Below, piece after piece: positions 8,996-17,967 of a stretch of DNA of 64,000 bases. The notes below the pieces were generated by a model. The model did no database searches, had not been told where the DNA came from, and was given only the letters and a program-made list of their open reading frames with translations. Origin of the DNA: UMGS1958 sp045542415. Lineage in GTDB: Bacteria; Bacillota; Clostridia; UBA1381. The DNA is taken from the NCBI GenBank assembly GCA_045542415.1, contig JAZQKZ010000070.1:133768-197767 (forward strand). The letters are read 5' to 3'. The position numbers were made by a program, and so were the translations under genes. How positions within the stretch are numbered: position 1 is the stretch's first letter; each line of letters begins with the position of its first letter.

Positions 8996-9653
8996 TTATA
9001 TTTTAAAATACGGTCGTGATGACCGTGTGAAATATATTTCACACCTGGATTTTATGAGATGCTTTCACCGCACTGTCAGACGTACCGATCTACAGTTTAT
9101 CTTCTCTCAGGGCTTTAATCCTCATCCCGTAATGACAATTGCTCAGCCGATGTCGGTAGGTGTTACATCTGAGAGCGAATTTATGAAGGTAGGCTTTGAG
9201 GACGGATACAAGCCAAGGGAAATAGTTGAGATATTAAATAACGCTTTTCCGCCCGGATTCAAGGTGTATAGTTGCTTTAAACTTAACGCCAAGGAAATTG
9301 ACATAACACAGATTGACAAAGCGTTATATGTGGTAGAAATTGAGCACGAAGGCAAAGCTGACCTTAATGCATTTATGGCAAACAAGGAGCTTATTGTTCC
9401 TAAAAAAACCAAAAGCGGTATAAAGGACAGCGATATCAGACCACATATATTCGAAATCAAAGAGATTTCGGATATTGATGGAGTACTTACTCTTGAAATG
9501 CTTATCAGCGTCGGCAGTACTTATAATCTGAAGCCGGAGACTGTTGTCCAGGCAATGGAAAAATATTGTGATGGATTTAAAAATGGCTTTATGACAATCC
9601 ACCGCAAAGAAATGTACGGCGGAAATGTTGAGAGAATGAAAAATATTGTATGA
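8988..9653 (+). CDS. TIGR03936 (DUF2344) partner of the radical SAM protein
   Basis: This protein of about 221 residues begins YILKYGRDDRVKYISHLD, the conserved N-terminus of DUF2344. It continues with FSQGFNPHPVMTIAQPMSVG (about 39-58), the most conserved block. It overlaps the preceding radical SAM gene and very likely works with it on one RNA or protein substrate. I chose the ATG at 8988 because GAGGTGA lies 4-5 nt upstream; a GTG at 8979 is a weaker alternative. In some bacteria the two proteins are fused. The gene ends an operon at a strong terminator. Confidence 0.9.
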   Translation: MSNYILKYGRDDRVKYISHLDFMRCFHRTVRRTDLQFIFSQGFNPHPVMTIAQPMSVGVTSESEFMKVGFEDGYKPREIVEILNNAFPPGFKVYSCFKLNAKEIDITQIDKALYVVEIEHEGKADLNAFMANKELIVPKKTKSGIKDSDIRPHIFEIKEISDIDGVLTLEMLISVGSTYNLKPETVVQAMEKYCDGFKNGFMTIHRKEMYGGNVERMKNIV

Positions 9654-9660
9654 TGCTAAA

Positions 9661-9693
9661 GGAGTGTCGCAAACTGCGACACTCCCCTTTTTT
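9661..9693 (+). terminator. Rho-independent terminator at the end of the scpAB operon
   Basis: A perfect 11-bp stem GGAGTGTCGCA (9661-9671 with 9675-9685) has a 3-nt loop, followed by CC and six T. Because mazF converges on it from the other side, it may stop both transcripts, but the minus-strand U-run is weak. Confidence 0.9.
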
Positions 9694-9707
9694 ATGTGCT
9701 AAGTACA

Positions 9708-10052
9708 TTAATTAAGACCGAAGCTGACGGAAAGAGCTTCATTAACTTTTTCCATAAGTCCATCATCCAGTCTGCCTGTTTTTTCACGCAAGCGTTGTTT
9801 ATCAATCGTCCTTATCTGCTCAAGTAAAATTACGGAATCCTTATTCAGTCCGTATTCTTTTGCACATAATTCAATATGAGTGGGCATTTTAGCTTTATTT
9901 ATGCGACTTGTAATAGCTGCTGCAATCACCGTCGGACTATACTTGTTGCCCACATCATTTTGAACTATGAGAACAGGGCGTATTCCGCCCTGTTCACTTC
10001 CTACTACCGGACTAAGATCGGCATAATAAATGTCTCCTCGTTTTACAATCAC
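9708..10052 (-). CDS. mazF: MazF/PemK-type endoribonuclease toxin (EndoA-like)
   Basis: This 114-residue protein aligns end to end with Bacillus EndoA, an mRNA interferase that cuts single-stranded RNA at short motifs. The start is MIVKRGDIYYADLSPVVGSE. Arg25 in GGIRPVLIVQND and Thr48 in AAITSR match the catalytic residues known from EndoA, so the toxin looks intact. It starts with GTG only 2 nt after the stop of a very short antitoxin-like gene, and alr lies upstream, as in Bacillus. Expression is likely from the alr promoter. The product is expected to need an antitoxin; see the separate entry. Confidence 0.95.
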   Translation of the reverse strand: MIVKRGDIYYADLSPVVGSEQGGIRPVLIVQNDVGNKYSPTVIAAAITSRINKAKMPTHIELCAKEYGLNKDSVILLEQIRTIDKQRLREKTGRLDDGLMEKVNEALSVSFGLN

Positions 10053-10054
10053 TT

Positions 10055-10204
10055 TTATTCACACTCCGTCAGATTATTCTCACTGATCTCTAACGCTTCA
10101 TTATCTGATATAACTCCTTCCTGTGCAAGTTCAGAGTTTATTTCAGACATCTGAGCGTAGCCTTTTTTTAAAGCCTCATACAGCTCATTATCGTTGTGTG
10201 ACAA
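10055..10204 (-). CDS. Truncated MazE/EndoAI-like antitoxin (toxin-binding part only)
   Basis: This 49-residue frame has a TTG start 6 nt after an ideal GGAGGG and ends 2 nt before mazF. It begins (M)SHNDNELYEALKKGYAQMSE. The segment KKGYAQMSEINSELAQEG resembles RRGYMEMAKINLNIASEA of the Bacillus antitoxin YdcD/EndoAI (compared from memory), which is the C-terminal part that occupies the toxin groove. The N-terminal ribbon-helix-helix DNA-binding half of the family is absent. There is no room for it, because alr ends 28 nt upstream and in-frame stops or alr sequence precede. Its position (alr, antitoxin, mazF) supports the role. The call depends on weak sequence similarity and context. Confidence 0.75.
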   Translation of the reverse strand: MSHNDNELYEALKKGYAQMSEINSELAQEGVISDNEALEISENNLTECE

Positions 10205-10232
10205 AGCAATCCCTCCTATAGCATAAAAGCTA

Positions 10233-11390
10233 TTACAACAGGTAATTCAGCACCTTTACTGCTTTTCCCTGCTTGGTATAAATTCTCGGTACTCTCTTTC
10301 CGATTACGCATGCAACCTCGTAATTGATTGTATCAAGCCAGCCTGCCAGATCATCTATTGTAATGCCGGAATCAGAAAACAGGATTACTTCGTCTCCTCT
10401 TTCTATATTATGAACATTTGTGACGTCAATCATACACTGATCCATGCAAATTCTTCCGACAATCGGTACAAGCTGACCGTTAACCATCATTTTACCCTTA
10501 TGCGCCAATCCTCTGAGATAACCGTCTGCATAACCGATCGGTACTGTTGCAATTTTAGTTATACCCTCGGTTATGTACTCTTTTCCGTAGCTTACACCTC
10601 TGCCCGGCTCTACCTCTTTCACATAGGTTATCCTTGATTTCAAGGTCATTGCCGGTTTCAGGTCAAGCACACTCTTATCAACCTCATCAGACGGATATAA
10701 TCCGTAAAGAATTATACCCGGTCTTACCATATCCATATGCATTTCAGGATACATCATAACTCCCGCACTGTTGCATATATGCTTAATGGGGATATGTACT
10801 CCCCTGTCCTCCAACGCATCGACTACATTCATAAAACGTGAGTACTGCATTTTGGTGTACTCCCTGTCAGACTCATCAGAGGTCGAAAAATGGGAAAAAA
10901 TACCTTCTATTTCTATATACGGCAGCTTTGAAATTTTTTCAATTTCATCTACCACCGCTGTATTCTCTTCACCCGTAAGGAAGCCTATTCTTGTCATTCC
11001 TGTATCAAGCTTGATATGAATTTTTGTTACAACTTCTTTCTTTTCGGCAATATATGATATTGCATGAGCAGTCTCGTATGAGAATACTGTAGGAGTGATA
11101 TTGAAGTTAATAAAATCCTCAATCTCCTCCTCCATTATAGCTCCCAGAACAAGTATAGGAACGCTTACACCCCTGCTTCTTAGCTGCTCTCCCTCTCTTA
11201 ATGTAGCAACCGCAAGGCAGTCTGCTCCATTGTCAAGAAGAGTTTTCGCAACCTCCATAAATCCATGGCCATACGCATCCGCTTTAACTGCCGCCATAAT
11301 CTTTGCCGACGGATTTGTTATCTTTCTTATTTGCTGTATATTATGTGCAATAGCGTCAAGGCTGACCTCTGCCCATGTTCGCTGCTCCAT
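10233..11390 (-). CDS. alr: Alanine racemase
   Basis: Alr is a PLP enzyme that makes D-alanine for peptidoglycan. The 385 residues have the PLP lysine in AAVKADAYGHG (Lys36) at the mouth of the TIM barrel. The second catalytic residue is the Tyr in GRGVSYGKEYITEG (about 255), in the C-terminal beta domain. I start at the ATG at 11390, preceded by TAGGAGA; an upstream frame extension has no ribosome site. The -10 element nearest the gene lies inside the first copy of the 98-bp repeat. The antitoxin and mazF follow in the same direction. Confidence 0.96.
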   Translation of the reverse strand: MEQRTWAEVSLDAIAHNIQQIRKITNPSAKIMAAVKADAYGHGFMEVAKTLLDNGADCLAVATLREGEQLRSRGVSVPILVLGAIMEEEIEDFINFNITPTVFSYETAHAISYIAEKKEVVTKIHIKLDTGMTRIGFLTGEENTAVVDEIEKISKLPYIEIEGIFSHFSTSDESDREYTKMQYSRFMNVVDALEDRGVHIPIKHICNSAGVMMYPEMHMDMVRPGIILYGLYPSDEVDKSVLDLKPAMTLKSRITYVKEVEPGRGVSYGKEYITEGITKIATVPIGYADGYLRGLAHKGKMMVNGQLVPIVGRICMDQCMIDVTNVHNIERGDEVILFSDSGITIDDLAGWLDTINYEVACVIGKRVPRIYTKQGKAVKVLNYLL

Positions 11391-11410
11391 ATATATCTCT
11401 CCTAACTTAC

Positions 11411-11722
11411 TGTAATTATTATACCATAATTGCAAAACCGTGTAGGTTTTGCTTCACACCGGTACAATAATTACATCTGCTGAAAACCGACAGGTTTTCT
11501 TCTTATATTGTAATTATTATACCATAATTGCAAAACCGTATAGGTTTTGCTTCACACCGGTACAATAATTACATCTGCTGAAAACCGGCAGGTTTTCTTC
11601 TTATATTGTAATTATTATACCATAATTGCAAAACCGTGTAGGTTTTGCTTCACACCGGTACAATAATTACATCTGCTGAAAACCGGCGGGTTTTCTTCTT
11701 ATACTGTAATTATTATACCATA
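11411..11722. repeat. 98-bp tandem repeat, three copies plus an 18-bp partial fourth
   Basis: The unit begins TGTAATTATTATACCATA at 11411, 11509, 11607 and (partial) 11705, so the period is exactly 98. Copies differ by only a few bases. Inside each unit, TGTAATTATT pairs with AATAATTACA 45 nt later (11411-11420 with 11466-11475) and TACC pairs with GGTA. The centre holds GCAAAACC/GGTTTTGC, and a second small hairpin, GAAAACC/GGTTTTC, follows. The block fills most of the 364-bp gap between alr and nnr. There are no unique spacers, so it is not a CRISPR array. Confidence 0.95.
11418..11426 (-). promoter_or_regulatory. Extended -10 promoter of alr, carried by the repeat unit
   Basis: On the minus strand TGG-TATAAT (11426-11418) forms an extended -10. 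Transcription would start near 11411 and give a leader of about 20 nt with the alr ribosome site. No good -35 is visible. The same element recurs in the other repeat copies near 11516-11524, 11614-11622 and 11712-11720, giving up to four tandem start points. Confidence 0.55.
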
Positions 11723-11754
11723 GTATCTGTACTTTTTCCAGCTGTAATATATGG

Positions 11755-13266
11755 TTATATATGCAGACCCTCAAGAATATCAAGAGCTGTCATTGCATCC
11801 ATGCCGTGTTTTTGTGCCGCTTTATCACCAGCTTCGCCGTGAAGCCTCACCGCTATAGCTGCTGCCGTTGACGGATCTGTAATTCTTGCGGTTAACGCTG
11901 CAATCAGTCCCGCCAGCACATCACCGCTTCCTCCTGTAGCCATTCCGGGATTGCCTGTTATGTTAATATATTGTTTTAGCTCCGGAGATGTTACTATTGT
12001 ATGATGTCCCTTTAATATCAGGGTGACTCCGTACTCTTCGCAAAATGACCTTGATATGTCAATACGATTTGCCTCTATATATTCAACAGCCTTATCCACA
12101 AGGCGTGCCATTTCCATTTCGTGAGGTGTAAGTATCACAGGGCAATTGCAATTTTTAAGCATATCTATATCCATAGCAATTGCGTACAATGCATCTGCAT
12201 CCGCAACTACAGGAACTTTTGACTGAGTCAGCACTGTTTTCACAATTCTTGCGGCTTCACGGCTTCTTCCCAGCCCCGGACCAATTAACACTACATTACA
12301 CTTGTCAAGCTGTTTTAATATTTCCATTTCAGCCGTGTATGCAATGTGCCCGTCGGTATCGTCAAGCACCAAAGTCATCGCTTCTGTGGTTTTTACTTCC
12401 ATAGCACTGCTTATACTTTCGCACACTCCGACGGTAACCAAGCCTGCACCGCCATACAGTGCCGCCTGCGACGATAAATACGCCGCACCGCTCATTCCTT
12501 TTGAGCCTGCTATTATAAATATTTTTCCGTAATTACTCTTCTGTGAGTTTTTTGTACGGCAGGGATAATTCCTTTCAACAAATGCTTTATCTGCTATATT
12601 TATGCTTATGTTCTGCTCTTCTATTATATAATCGGGAATTGATATCGGAGAAACCACGACATCACCCGTATAATCCGCTCCCGGAAACATCAGCATTCCT
12701 AATTTATATGCCGCAAAGGTTACTGTTTTATTTGCATTTACACATACGCCGCATATCTCACCCGTATCAGCATTTATACCGCTCGGAATATCTACTGATA
12801 AAACGTACTTTGCGTTCTCATTTATACATCTGATGACCTCAGCCGGAAATCCCTGAATCTCTCCGTGTATTCCGGTGCCGTAAATTGCATCAATAACTGC
12901 ATCTGCACTCTTTATCATCAGTGCAAGCTCTTTTAATGTATAATCTGCATTTCTTACAGGTACATTCATACCGCTGATAATATCAAGGTTGATTTTTGCA
13001 TCACCACCGATATCATCTCCACACACTAAAAACACTTCTATGTCTATTCCTGCATTGAATAAATGGCGTGCAACAGCAAAGCCATCACCGCCATTATTTC
13101 CCTTTCCGCAAAATATCAGTACTTTTCCGGGATTGGTAATATCCTTTTTTAACTCATTAACACAGGCTATTGCTGCATTTTCCATTAAAACAATACCCGG
13201 AATACCTGCCCTTTCCATAGCGGCACGATCAATATTCCGCATCTGCTCTGCATAACATACTTTCAT
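11755..13266 (-). CDS. nnr: Bifunctional NAD(P)H-hydrate epimerase/dehydratase
   Basis: This 503-residue fusion repairs damaged NAD(P)H hydrates. The YjeF-N epimerase domain (about 1-210) contains CGKGNNGGDGFAVARHLF (about 53-70) and VDIPSGINADTGE. The ADP-dependent dehydratase domain (about 235-500) contains GPGLGRS and the nucleotide loop NPGMATGGSGDVLAGLIAAL near the end. The two-domain order is the usual bacterial one. The start codon overlaps the end of the preceding membrane-protein gene by one base. Confidence 0.96.
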   Translation of the reverse strand: MKVCYAEQMRNIDRAAMERAGIPGIVLMENAAIACVNELKKDITNPGKVLIFCGKGNNGGDGFAVARHLFNAGIDIEVFLVCGDDIGGDAKINLDIISGMNVPVRNADYTLKELALMIKSADAVIDAIYGTGIHGEIQGFPAEVIRCINENAKYVLSVDIPSGINADTGEICGVCVNANKTVTFAAYKLGMLMFPGADYTGDVVVSPISIPDYIIEEQNISINIADKAFVERNYPCRTKNSQKSNYGKIFIIAGSKGMSGAAYLSSQAALYGGAGLVTVGVCESISSAMEVKTTEAMTLVLDDTDGHIAYTAEMEILKQLDKCNVVLIGPGLGRSREAARIVKTVLTQSKVPVVADADALYAIAMDIDMLKNCNCPVILTPHEMEMARLVDKAVEYIEANRIDISRSFCEEYGVTLILKGHHTIVTSPELKQYINITGNPGMATGGSGDVLAGLIAALTARITDPSTAAAIAVRLHGEAGDKAAQKHGMDAMTALDILEGLHI

Positions 13267-13835
13267 CAGAATCTGTCCTCATATACATGTACGCATCTGG
13301 GGTTGAACTTTCTTGCCGCTTCAATCATTCTTGAAGTAGGCTGGAACAGTACTCTTGTACGGATGCCCTCGTTATTGAAATCAATAAAATACACTCCGCC
13401 GTTTGACATATCGCCTGTCAGATCTACAACCTTAATATTAGGATTTTCTTTCTTATATGCATCGTTATGTGCTTCGTCACGAATATTGGCACATATATCT
13501 ACTTCATGAAAATCAAGACTGATAACTCTTTTTCTCTGGCTCTTTGACATTATCTTATCTATATCCAGATAATTGTTTGTCAGTATATATTCATATTCAA
13601 TATTGAATCTTCTTGCAAATAAAAATGCAAGATACCAAACAAATGCTATAAGTAAAAGTCCTATACTAAACGCAAACTGTGATATTTCATTCTGTATAAG
13701 TGCCAGTGCTACTCCGTATATAAGTATAAGCATTATGACACTCAAAATTGCCGCAAGTATATATATTCCTACAGTGCATAAAACTGCTTTTGTTTCTTTT
13801 TTATGCTTTACCAAATGTTCAAAATATACTTCCAT
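13266..13835 (-). CDS. Membrane protein of unknown function (DUF6106-like)
   Basis: This 189-residue protein has two strong membrane helices (about 19-45 and 54-74). A soluble C-terminal domain starts FNIEYEYILTNNYLDIDKIM and contains RVISLDFHEVD. The layout resembles a PH-like or DUF6106 cytosolic domain of Clostridia; I recognise the type, not a function. It sits between rdgB (2-nt gap) and nnr (1-nt overlap), so it is in their operon. No catalytic motif is visible. Confidence 0.75.
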   Translation of the reverse strand: MEVYFEHLVKHKKETKAVLCTVGIYILAAILSVIMLILIYGVALALIQNEISQFAFSIGLLLIAFVWYLAFLFARRFNIEYEYILTNNYLDIDKIMSKSQRKRVISLDFHEVDICANIRDEAHNDAYKKENPNIKVVDLTGDMSNGGVYFIDFNNEGIRTRVLFQPTSRMIEAARKFNPRCVHVYEDRF

Positions 13836-13837
13836 TA

Positions 13838-14422
13838 CTATTTCCTTTCCTTTAAAAGACGGTATAACTGATTAAGAGCCCTGCTTCTGTGGCTTACGCT
13901 GTTTTTCTCCTCGGCACTTGCCTGCGCAAAGCCTTTCTGAAGCTCGTCACAATAGAATATCGGATCATATCCAAAACCGTTTTCGCCTACCGGCTCTCTC
14001 AAAATGTGTCCCTCAACAGTTCCTCTTGCACTAAGACACTGTCCGTCAGTATCCACAAAGGTCACTACCGACACAAATCTTGCCGATCTGTCTTCAACAT
14101 CTTCAATATCTGATAAGAGCTTTTCTATGCGTTCTTTATCTGTAGCATTTTCTCCGGCATATCTCGCTGAATGTACTCCGGGCGCCCCGTTCAATGCATC
14201 TACACAAAGTCCACTATCATCCGCAATTACGGGATAATCGCATAAAATCGACACTGCCCGTGCCTTAATAAGCGAATTTTCCTCAAATGTGGTACCCGTC
14301 TCTTCTACTTCAACATAAATATCCGCATCACTCATTGAGATGATTTCAATGCCGAGATCCGCAAATATTTCTTTCATTTCTCTTAGCTTACCTTTATTAT
14401 TGGTTGCTGCTATAACTTTCAT
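13838..14422 (-). CDS. rdgB: XTP/dITP diphosphatase (RdgB/HAM1)
   Basis: RdgB hydrolyses non-canonical purine triphosphates to keep them out of DNA and RNA. The 194 residues begin MKVIAATNNKGKLREMKEIF, which holds the phosphate-binding T/S-N-N-x-x-K motif. They continue with TFEENSLIKARA, VIADDSGLCVDALNGAPGVH-type residues (about 64-83) and GFGYDPIFY. The ATG at 14422 has AAAGGAG 7 nt upstream; an in-frame extension into ftsK has no ribosome site. The operon order is ftsK, rdgB, membrane protein, nnr. Confidence 0.96.
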   Translation of the reverse strand: MKVIAATNNKGKLREMKEIFADLGIEIISMSDADIYVEVEETGTTFEENSLIKARAVSILCDYPVIADDSGLCVDALNGAPGVHSARYAGENATDKERIEKLLSDIEDVEDRSARFVSVVTFVDTDGQCLSARGTVEGHILREPVGENGFGYDPIFYCDELQKGFAQASAEEKNSVSHRSRALNQLYRLLKERK

Positions 14423-14453
14423 CTTTGAATCTCCTTTATCTAATTCAAGAAAA

Positions 14454-17021
14454 TCAATCTTCGTCTGCATCATCTTCGGAGTATCCTATCATATCTGCAT
14501 GACTAACAAGCACATCACGAGGCTTTGAACCGTTAGCACCTGATATTATTCCTCTTGCCTCCATCTGGTCAATAAGTCGTCCTGCTCTTGAATAGCCTAC
14601 TCCCAAACGTCTCTGTACCATTGACGTTGAAATCTTTCCAAGCTCTATTGCAAGCTGAATTGCATCCTGCAATAACGGATCCCCATCTTCATCTACATCG
14701 GGAGTAACGCCGTTTTCTCCGCTTGCACAGCGTTCTATCTGCTCTGCCAAATCCTCACTATAGTGAGTTTCACCGATATTTCCCTTGATGAATTCTATCA
14801 CTCTTTCGATTTCTTCATCAGATACAAATGCACCCTGTACTCGTATTGCTGCTCTTGCACCCGTCGGATAATAGAGCATATCTCCCATACCGAGAAGCTT
14901 CTCTGCACCGCCCTTATCAAGAATTGTACGGCTGTCAACCTGGCTTGATACCGAGAACGCTATTCTTGACGGCACATTAGCCTTAATAAGACCTGTAATG
15001 ACATCTACTGACGGTCTCTGAGTAGCAACAATAAGATGTATTCCGGCTGCTCTGGCAAGCTGTGCAAGACGGCAGATATAGTCCTCAACCTCTTTTGCGG
15101 CTACCATCATAAGGTCGGCAAGCTCGTCTATGATTATTACAAGCTGAGGCTCCTTTTTGCCACCCGTTTCCTCCATAAGTGCATTATAGCTCTCAAGCTT
15201 TCTTACACCCGTATTTTTAAACAGGTCATATCGACGCATCATTTCGCTGACTGCCCAGTTAAGCGCACCTGCCGCCTTTTTAGGGTCTGTTACAACCGGA
15301 ATAAGCAAATGCGGTATTCCGTTATATACTCCAAGCTCAACAACCTTTGGGTCAATCATAATCATTCTTACATCCTCAGGCGATGCATTATATAAAATAC
15401 TTGTAATAATCGTATTTATACATACCGACTTACCTGAACCTGTCTGACCTGCTATGAGAACGTGAGGCCATTTTGCTATATTTCCAACCACAACATTGCC
15501 GCCGATGTCCTTACCCAGTGCAACGGTAAGCTTTGACTTTGAATTTTTAAATTCAGGACTCTCAAGAAGCTCTCTTGCTGTTACTGAGCTGACCTTGTTA
15601 TTCGGAATTTCAATACCTATTGCAACCTTTCCCGGAACCGGTGCCACAAGTACTGTGGATACTGCAAGGTTAAGTGCAATGTCCTCAGCAAGACCGGTTA
15701 TTTTTGCAAGTTTTGTTCCGGTGTCCGGCTGAATTTCATAGCGTGTAACCGCCGGTCCCTGTGTTACCTGTAAAAGCTTTGCTTTAACTCCAAAGGTTGC
15801 AAGCACGGAAATAAGCCTTTCCGCTGTCTGACGCATTTCCATACGCTGATCGCCTGTCGTTTTTGAAGACAAAGCAAGTAAATCAGTCGGTGGGAACACA
15901 TATTCTATCGGTTCCTCCTGCTGTATAGCCGAGTCAAGCTCTTCACTATAGTTCTTCTTTTCCTCTGCTGTAATCTTATCTACTCTTTCTCTTGACTCTC
16001 TTCTCGCTCTCACCGGCTCCGATACAACCTCTTCATCCGGCTCCTGCTCTTCTTCCATTTCCGGTTCATCAACACTGTACTCGTGAGAATCAGCCGGAAC
16101 GGTATGTCCTTTTCTTTTTGTTGTCTTATCAACCAGGGCTACATTATCTACATCGACGCTATATTCGTCATCACCAAAAATATCGGCTATTCCGTTTTCA
16201 AATTCCTCTTCAATTTCCGGTGTTTCGCCTATAGCCTCCTCCGCAGCTATTTTATCTCCTACTCTCTTTCGTCTCTTCTTAGGATGCTCCTCCTGTACCT
16301 CTTCCTCAGGCTCTTCTTCTATAAAGTCATCAAAGTCATCAATTTCCTGCTGTTGTGCTTCAACAACTGCTCCTATCGGTCTGACTTTTGGTTTTCTGTG
16401 AGTATATTTACTCTGTGCTTGTCCTGAAAGTGAATTTATTCCCATTTTAATATAATCAAATAACGGGAATGACACAACAAATGAGATTATCCATATCAAT
16501 GATACTATTAAGATCATATATGCCAGAACTATCTGGAAAAGATTCTCAATTCCTCCGCCCACTAAAGCACCGATATAACCACCGCCGCACATATTGGTGG
16601 CTCCGTCATACATAGCATCAGACGGTACATCATATCTTGCAGACAACGCAATAATCGAGCTGATATTTATCAATGCCAGCGTAGTCTGGGATATTTTGAG
16701 CCATAAGCGCTTTATATTTCTGTTCAGTATAAGATATACCAAATATCCTATAAAGGATGCCGGAATAAGATAGCCCACCCATCCGAACAATCCAAACAAC
16801 AGGCTTTTTACGGCTGTATTTATTACTCCGCCGCTGCCTGTGTCTATGTAAACAAGAACAGATAATACTGCTGATATTATTACAAGTGCAACTACATGGA
16901 TAATATACCAATCCTTTGAAGCTATTGTTGACTTATTTTTCCTTTTTCTATTTCTTGATGTTGGTGACTTTTTTGAAGCACCTCTGTTTTTTGCGGCTGT
17001 TCCGCTTTTTCTATTTGCCAT
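14454..17021 (-). CDS. FtsK/SpoIIIE-family DNA translocase
   Basis: This 855-residue motor pumps chromosomal DNA through the septum at division or sporulation. The N-terminus is basic (1-32) and is followed by four to five membrane helices (about 38-190). A long acidic linker rich in Glu and Asp spans about 210-350. The motor follows (about 360-780), with Walker A GQTGSGKS and Walker B LVIIIDELADLMM. A C-terminal gamma winged-helix (about 790-845), ending near RRLGVGYSRAGRLIDQME, reads KOPS/SRS-like sequences. One copy is visible here, so division and sporulation roles cannot be told apart. Confidence 0.96.
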   Translation of the reverse strand: MANRKSGTAAKNRGASKKSPTSRNRKRKNKSTIASKDWYIIHVVALVIISAVLSVLVYIDTGSGGVINTAVKSLLFGLFGWVGYLIPASFIGYLVYLILNRNIKRLWLKISQTTLALINISSIIALSARYDVPSDAMYDGATNMCGGGYIGALVGGGIENLFQIVLAYMILIVSLIWIISFVVSFPLFDYIKMGINSLSGQAQSKYTHRKPKVRPIGAVVEAQQQEIDDFDDFIEEEPEEEVQEEHPKKRRKRVGDKIAAEEAIGETPEIEEEFENGIADIFGDDEYSVDVDNVALVDKTTKRKGHTVPADSHEYSVDEPEMEEEQEPDEEVVSEPVRARRESRERVDKITAEEKKNYSEELDSAIQQEEPIEYVFPPTDLLALSSKTTGDQRMEMRQTAERLISVLATFGVKAKLLQVTQGPAVTRYEIQPDTGTKLAKITGLAEDIALNLAVSTVLVAPVPGKVAIGIEIPNNKVSSVTARELLESPEFKNSKSKLTVALGKDIGGNVVVGNIAKWPHVLIAGQTGSGKSVCINTIITSILYNASPEDVRMIMIDPKVVELGVYNGIPHLLIPVVTDPKKAAGALNWAVSEMMRRYDLFKNTGVRKLESYNALMEETGGKKEPQLVIIIDELADLMMVAAKEVEDYICRLAQLARAAGIHLIVATQRPSVDVITGLIKANVPSRIAFSVSSQVDSRTILDKGGAEKLLGMGDMLYYPTGARAAIRVQGAFVSDEEIERVIEFIKGNIGETHYSEDLAEQIERCASGENGVTPDVDEDGDPLLQDAIQLAIELGKISTSMVQRRLGVGYSRAGRLIDQMEARGIISGANGSKPRDVLVSHADMIGYSEDDADED

Positions 17022-17104
17022 ATAATTATCATACCTTTCTTTACATACACAATAATTATATCACATTTCATTCATAATTTCTACTGTTTTTTAGAAATTT
17101 TACT

Positions 17105-17911
17105 CTATTTCTTCAAAATTTTTTCTATAATCTCCGTTTCACTCCGAAATCCGTTTATTTTACCGTCACGTTCCATTTCGCACACAAGGCTGTACGCTCC
17201 GGGCATAAAGCTTTTGGCTATATCACGGACATCCTCATCTGCATAAGCTGCAGTCAGCTTAACTTTTTTTATCGGTTTATCTCTATAAAACATCAGTTCT
17301 CTTATATATTCCGTATTGTACTTCTGCCGCTGTGTAAAAATATTCCCCATAAGCATAACCGACAACAACAACACAGAATAGTTGTAGCCTGTAGCATACA
17401 TCACATACGCCCCCGCAAGCATAAGCACCACAACAAGTATGCAGCTTATTTTTTTCATATATACCTCTGCTCTTACCGTTCCGATTTTATCTGATAAAAT
17501 TCTTTTTATAACACAGCCGCCGTCAAGAGGCAATACCGGAAGCAGGTTGACTGCACATAAAAGCATATTTGTATAATACATATATGCCGCCGGCTCAAAG
17601 CTGTTTCTGAACAGTACCGATATCAGAGCAAGAATGACATTCACAGCAGGTCCCGACAGATATAAAATAAGCTCGTCAGATATATTTGCGACAAGCTTAT
17701 TTTTGAGCTTCAGATTTACTCCGAACGGATACAATGCTATATGAGATATATTCAGTCCGATACAAGCTGCCGCTACCGTGTGTGCCGTTTCATGAAGAAG
17801 CATGGAGAAATATGCACATAGCAGCTCTGTTATATGTCCGTTAAGAACAAAAAATATTACCATTGCAATAGTAAGAAAATGAATATAAATATAGCGTCCC
17901 ATTTTAAGCAT
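17105..17911 (-). CDS. SpoIVFB-like M50 membrane metalloprotease
   Basis: This protein of about 268 residues has the zinc motif HETAH in the first half (about residues 40-44). LPVLPLDGGCVIKR carries the third ligand. Several hydrophobic helices span about 10-200, and a soluble C-terminal part includes DEDVRDIAKSFM. The helix order and the C-terminal extension resemble SpoIVFB, which cleaves pro-sigma-K in the mother cell. The extension looks CBS-like but is short. The ATG at 17911 is preceded by GAGGTGA; an upstream extension overlaps the galK terminator and was not used. Confidence 0.82.
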   Translation of the reverse strand: MLKMGRYIYIHFLTIAMVIFFVLNGHITELLCAYFSMLLHETAHTVAAACIGLNISHIALYPFGVNLKLKNKLVANISDELILYLSGPAVNVILALISVLFRNSFEPAAYMYYTNMLLCAVNLLPVLPLDGGCVIKRILSDKIGTVRAEVYMKKISCILVVVLMLAGAYVMYATGYNYSVLLLSVMLMGNIFTQRQKYNTEYIRELMFYRDKPIKKVKLTAAYADEDVRDIAKSFMPGAYSLVCEMERDGKINGFRSETEIIEKILKK

Positions 17912-17931
17912 CAGCGTCACCTCACAATAAT

Positions 17932-17959
17932 AAAAGGATATGCTTTTGCATATCCCTTT
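17932..17959 (-). terminator. Rho-independent terminator of galK
   Basis: The 8-bp stem GGATATGC (17936-17943 with 17948-17955) is extended by A/T pairs and has a TTTT loop. On the minus strand it is followed by TTTTATTATT. Confidence 0.75.
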
Positions 17960-17967
17960 ATGAGTAA

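Noticed and set aside
11411..11722. CRISPR array
   Set aside because: The repeats are contiguous 98-bp units with no unique spacers, the unit is a long palindrome, and no cas genes are present.
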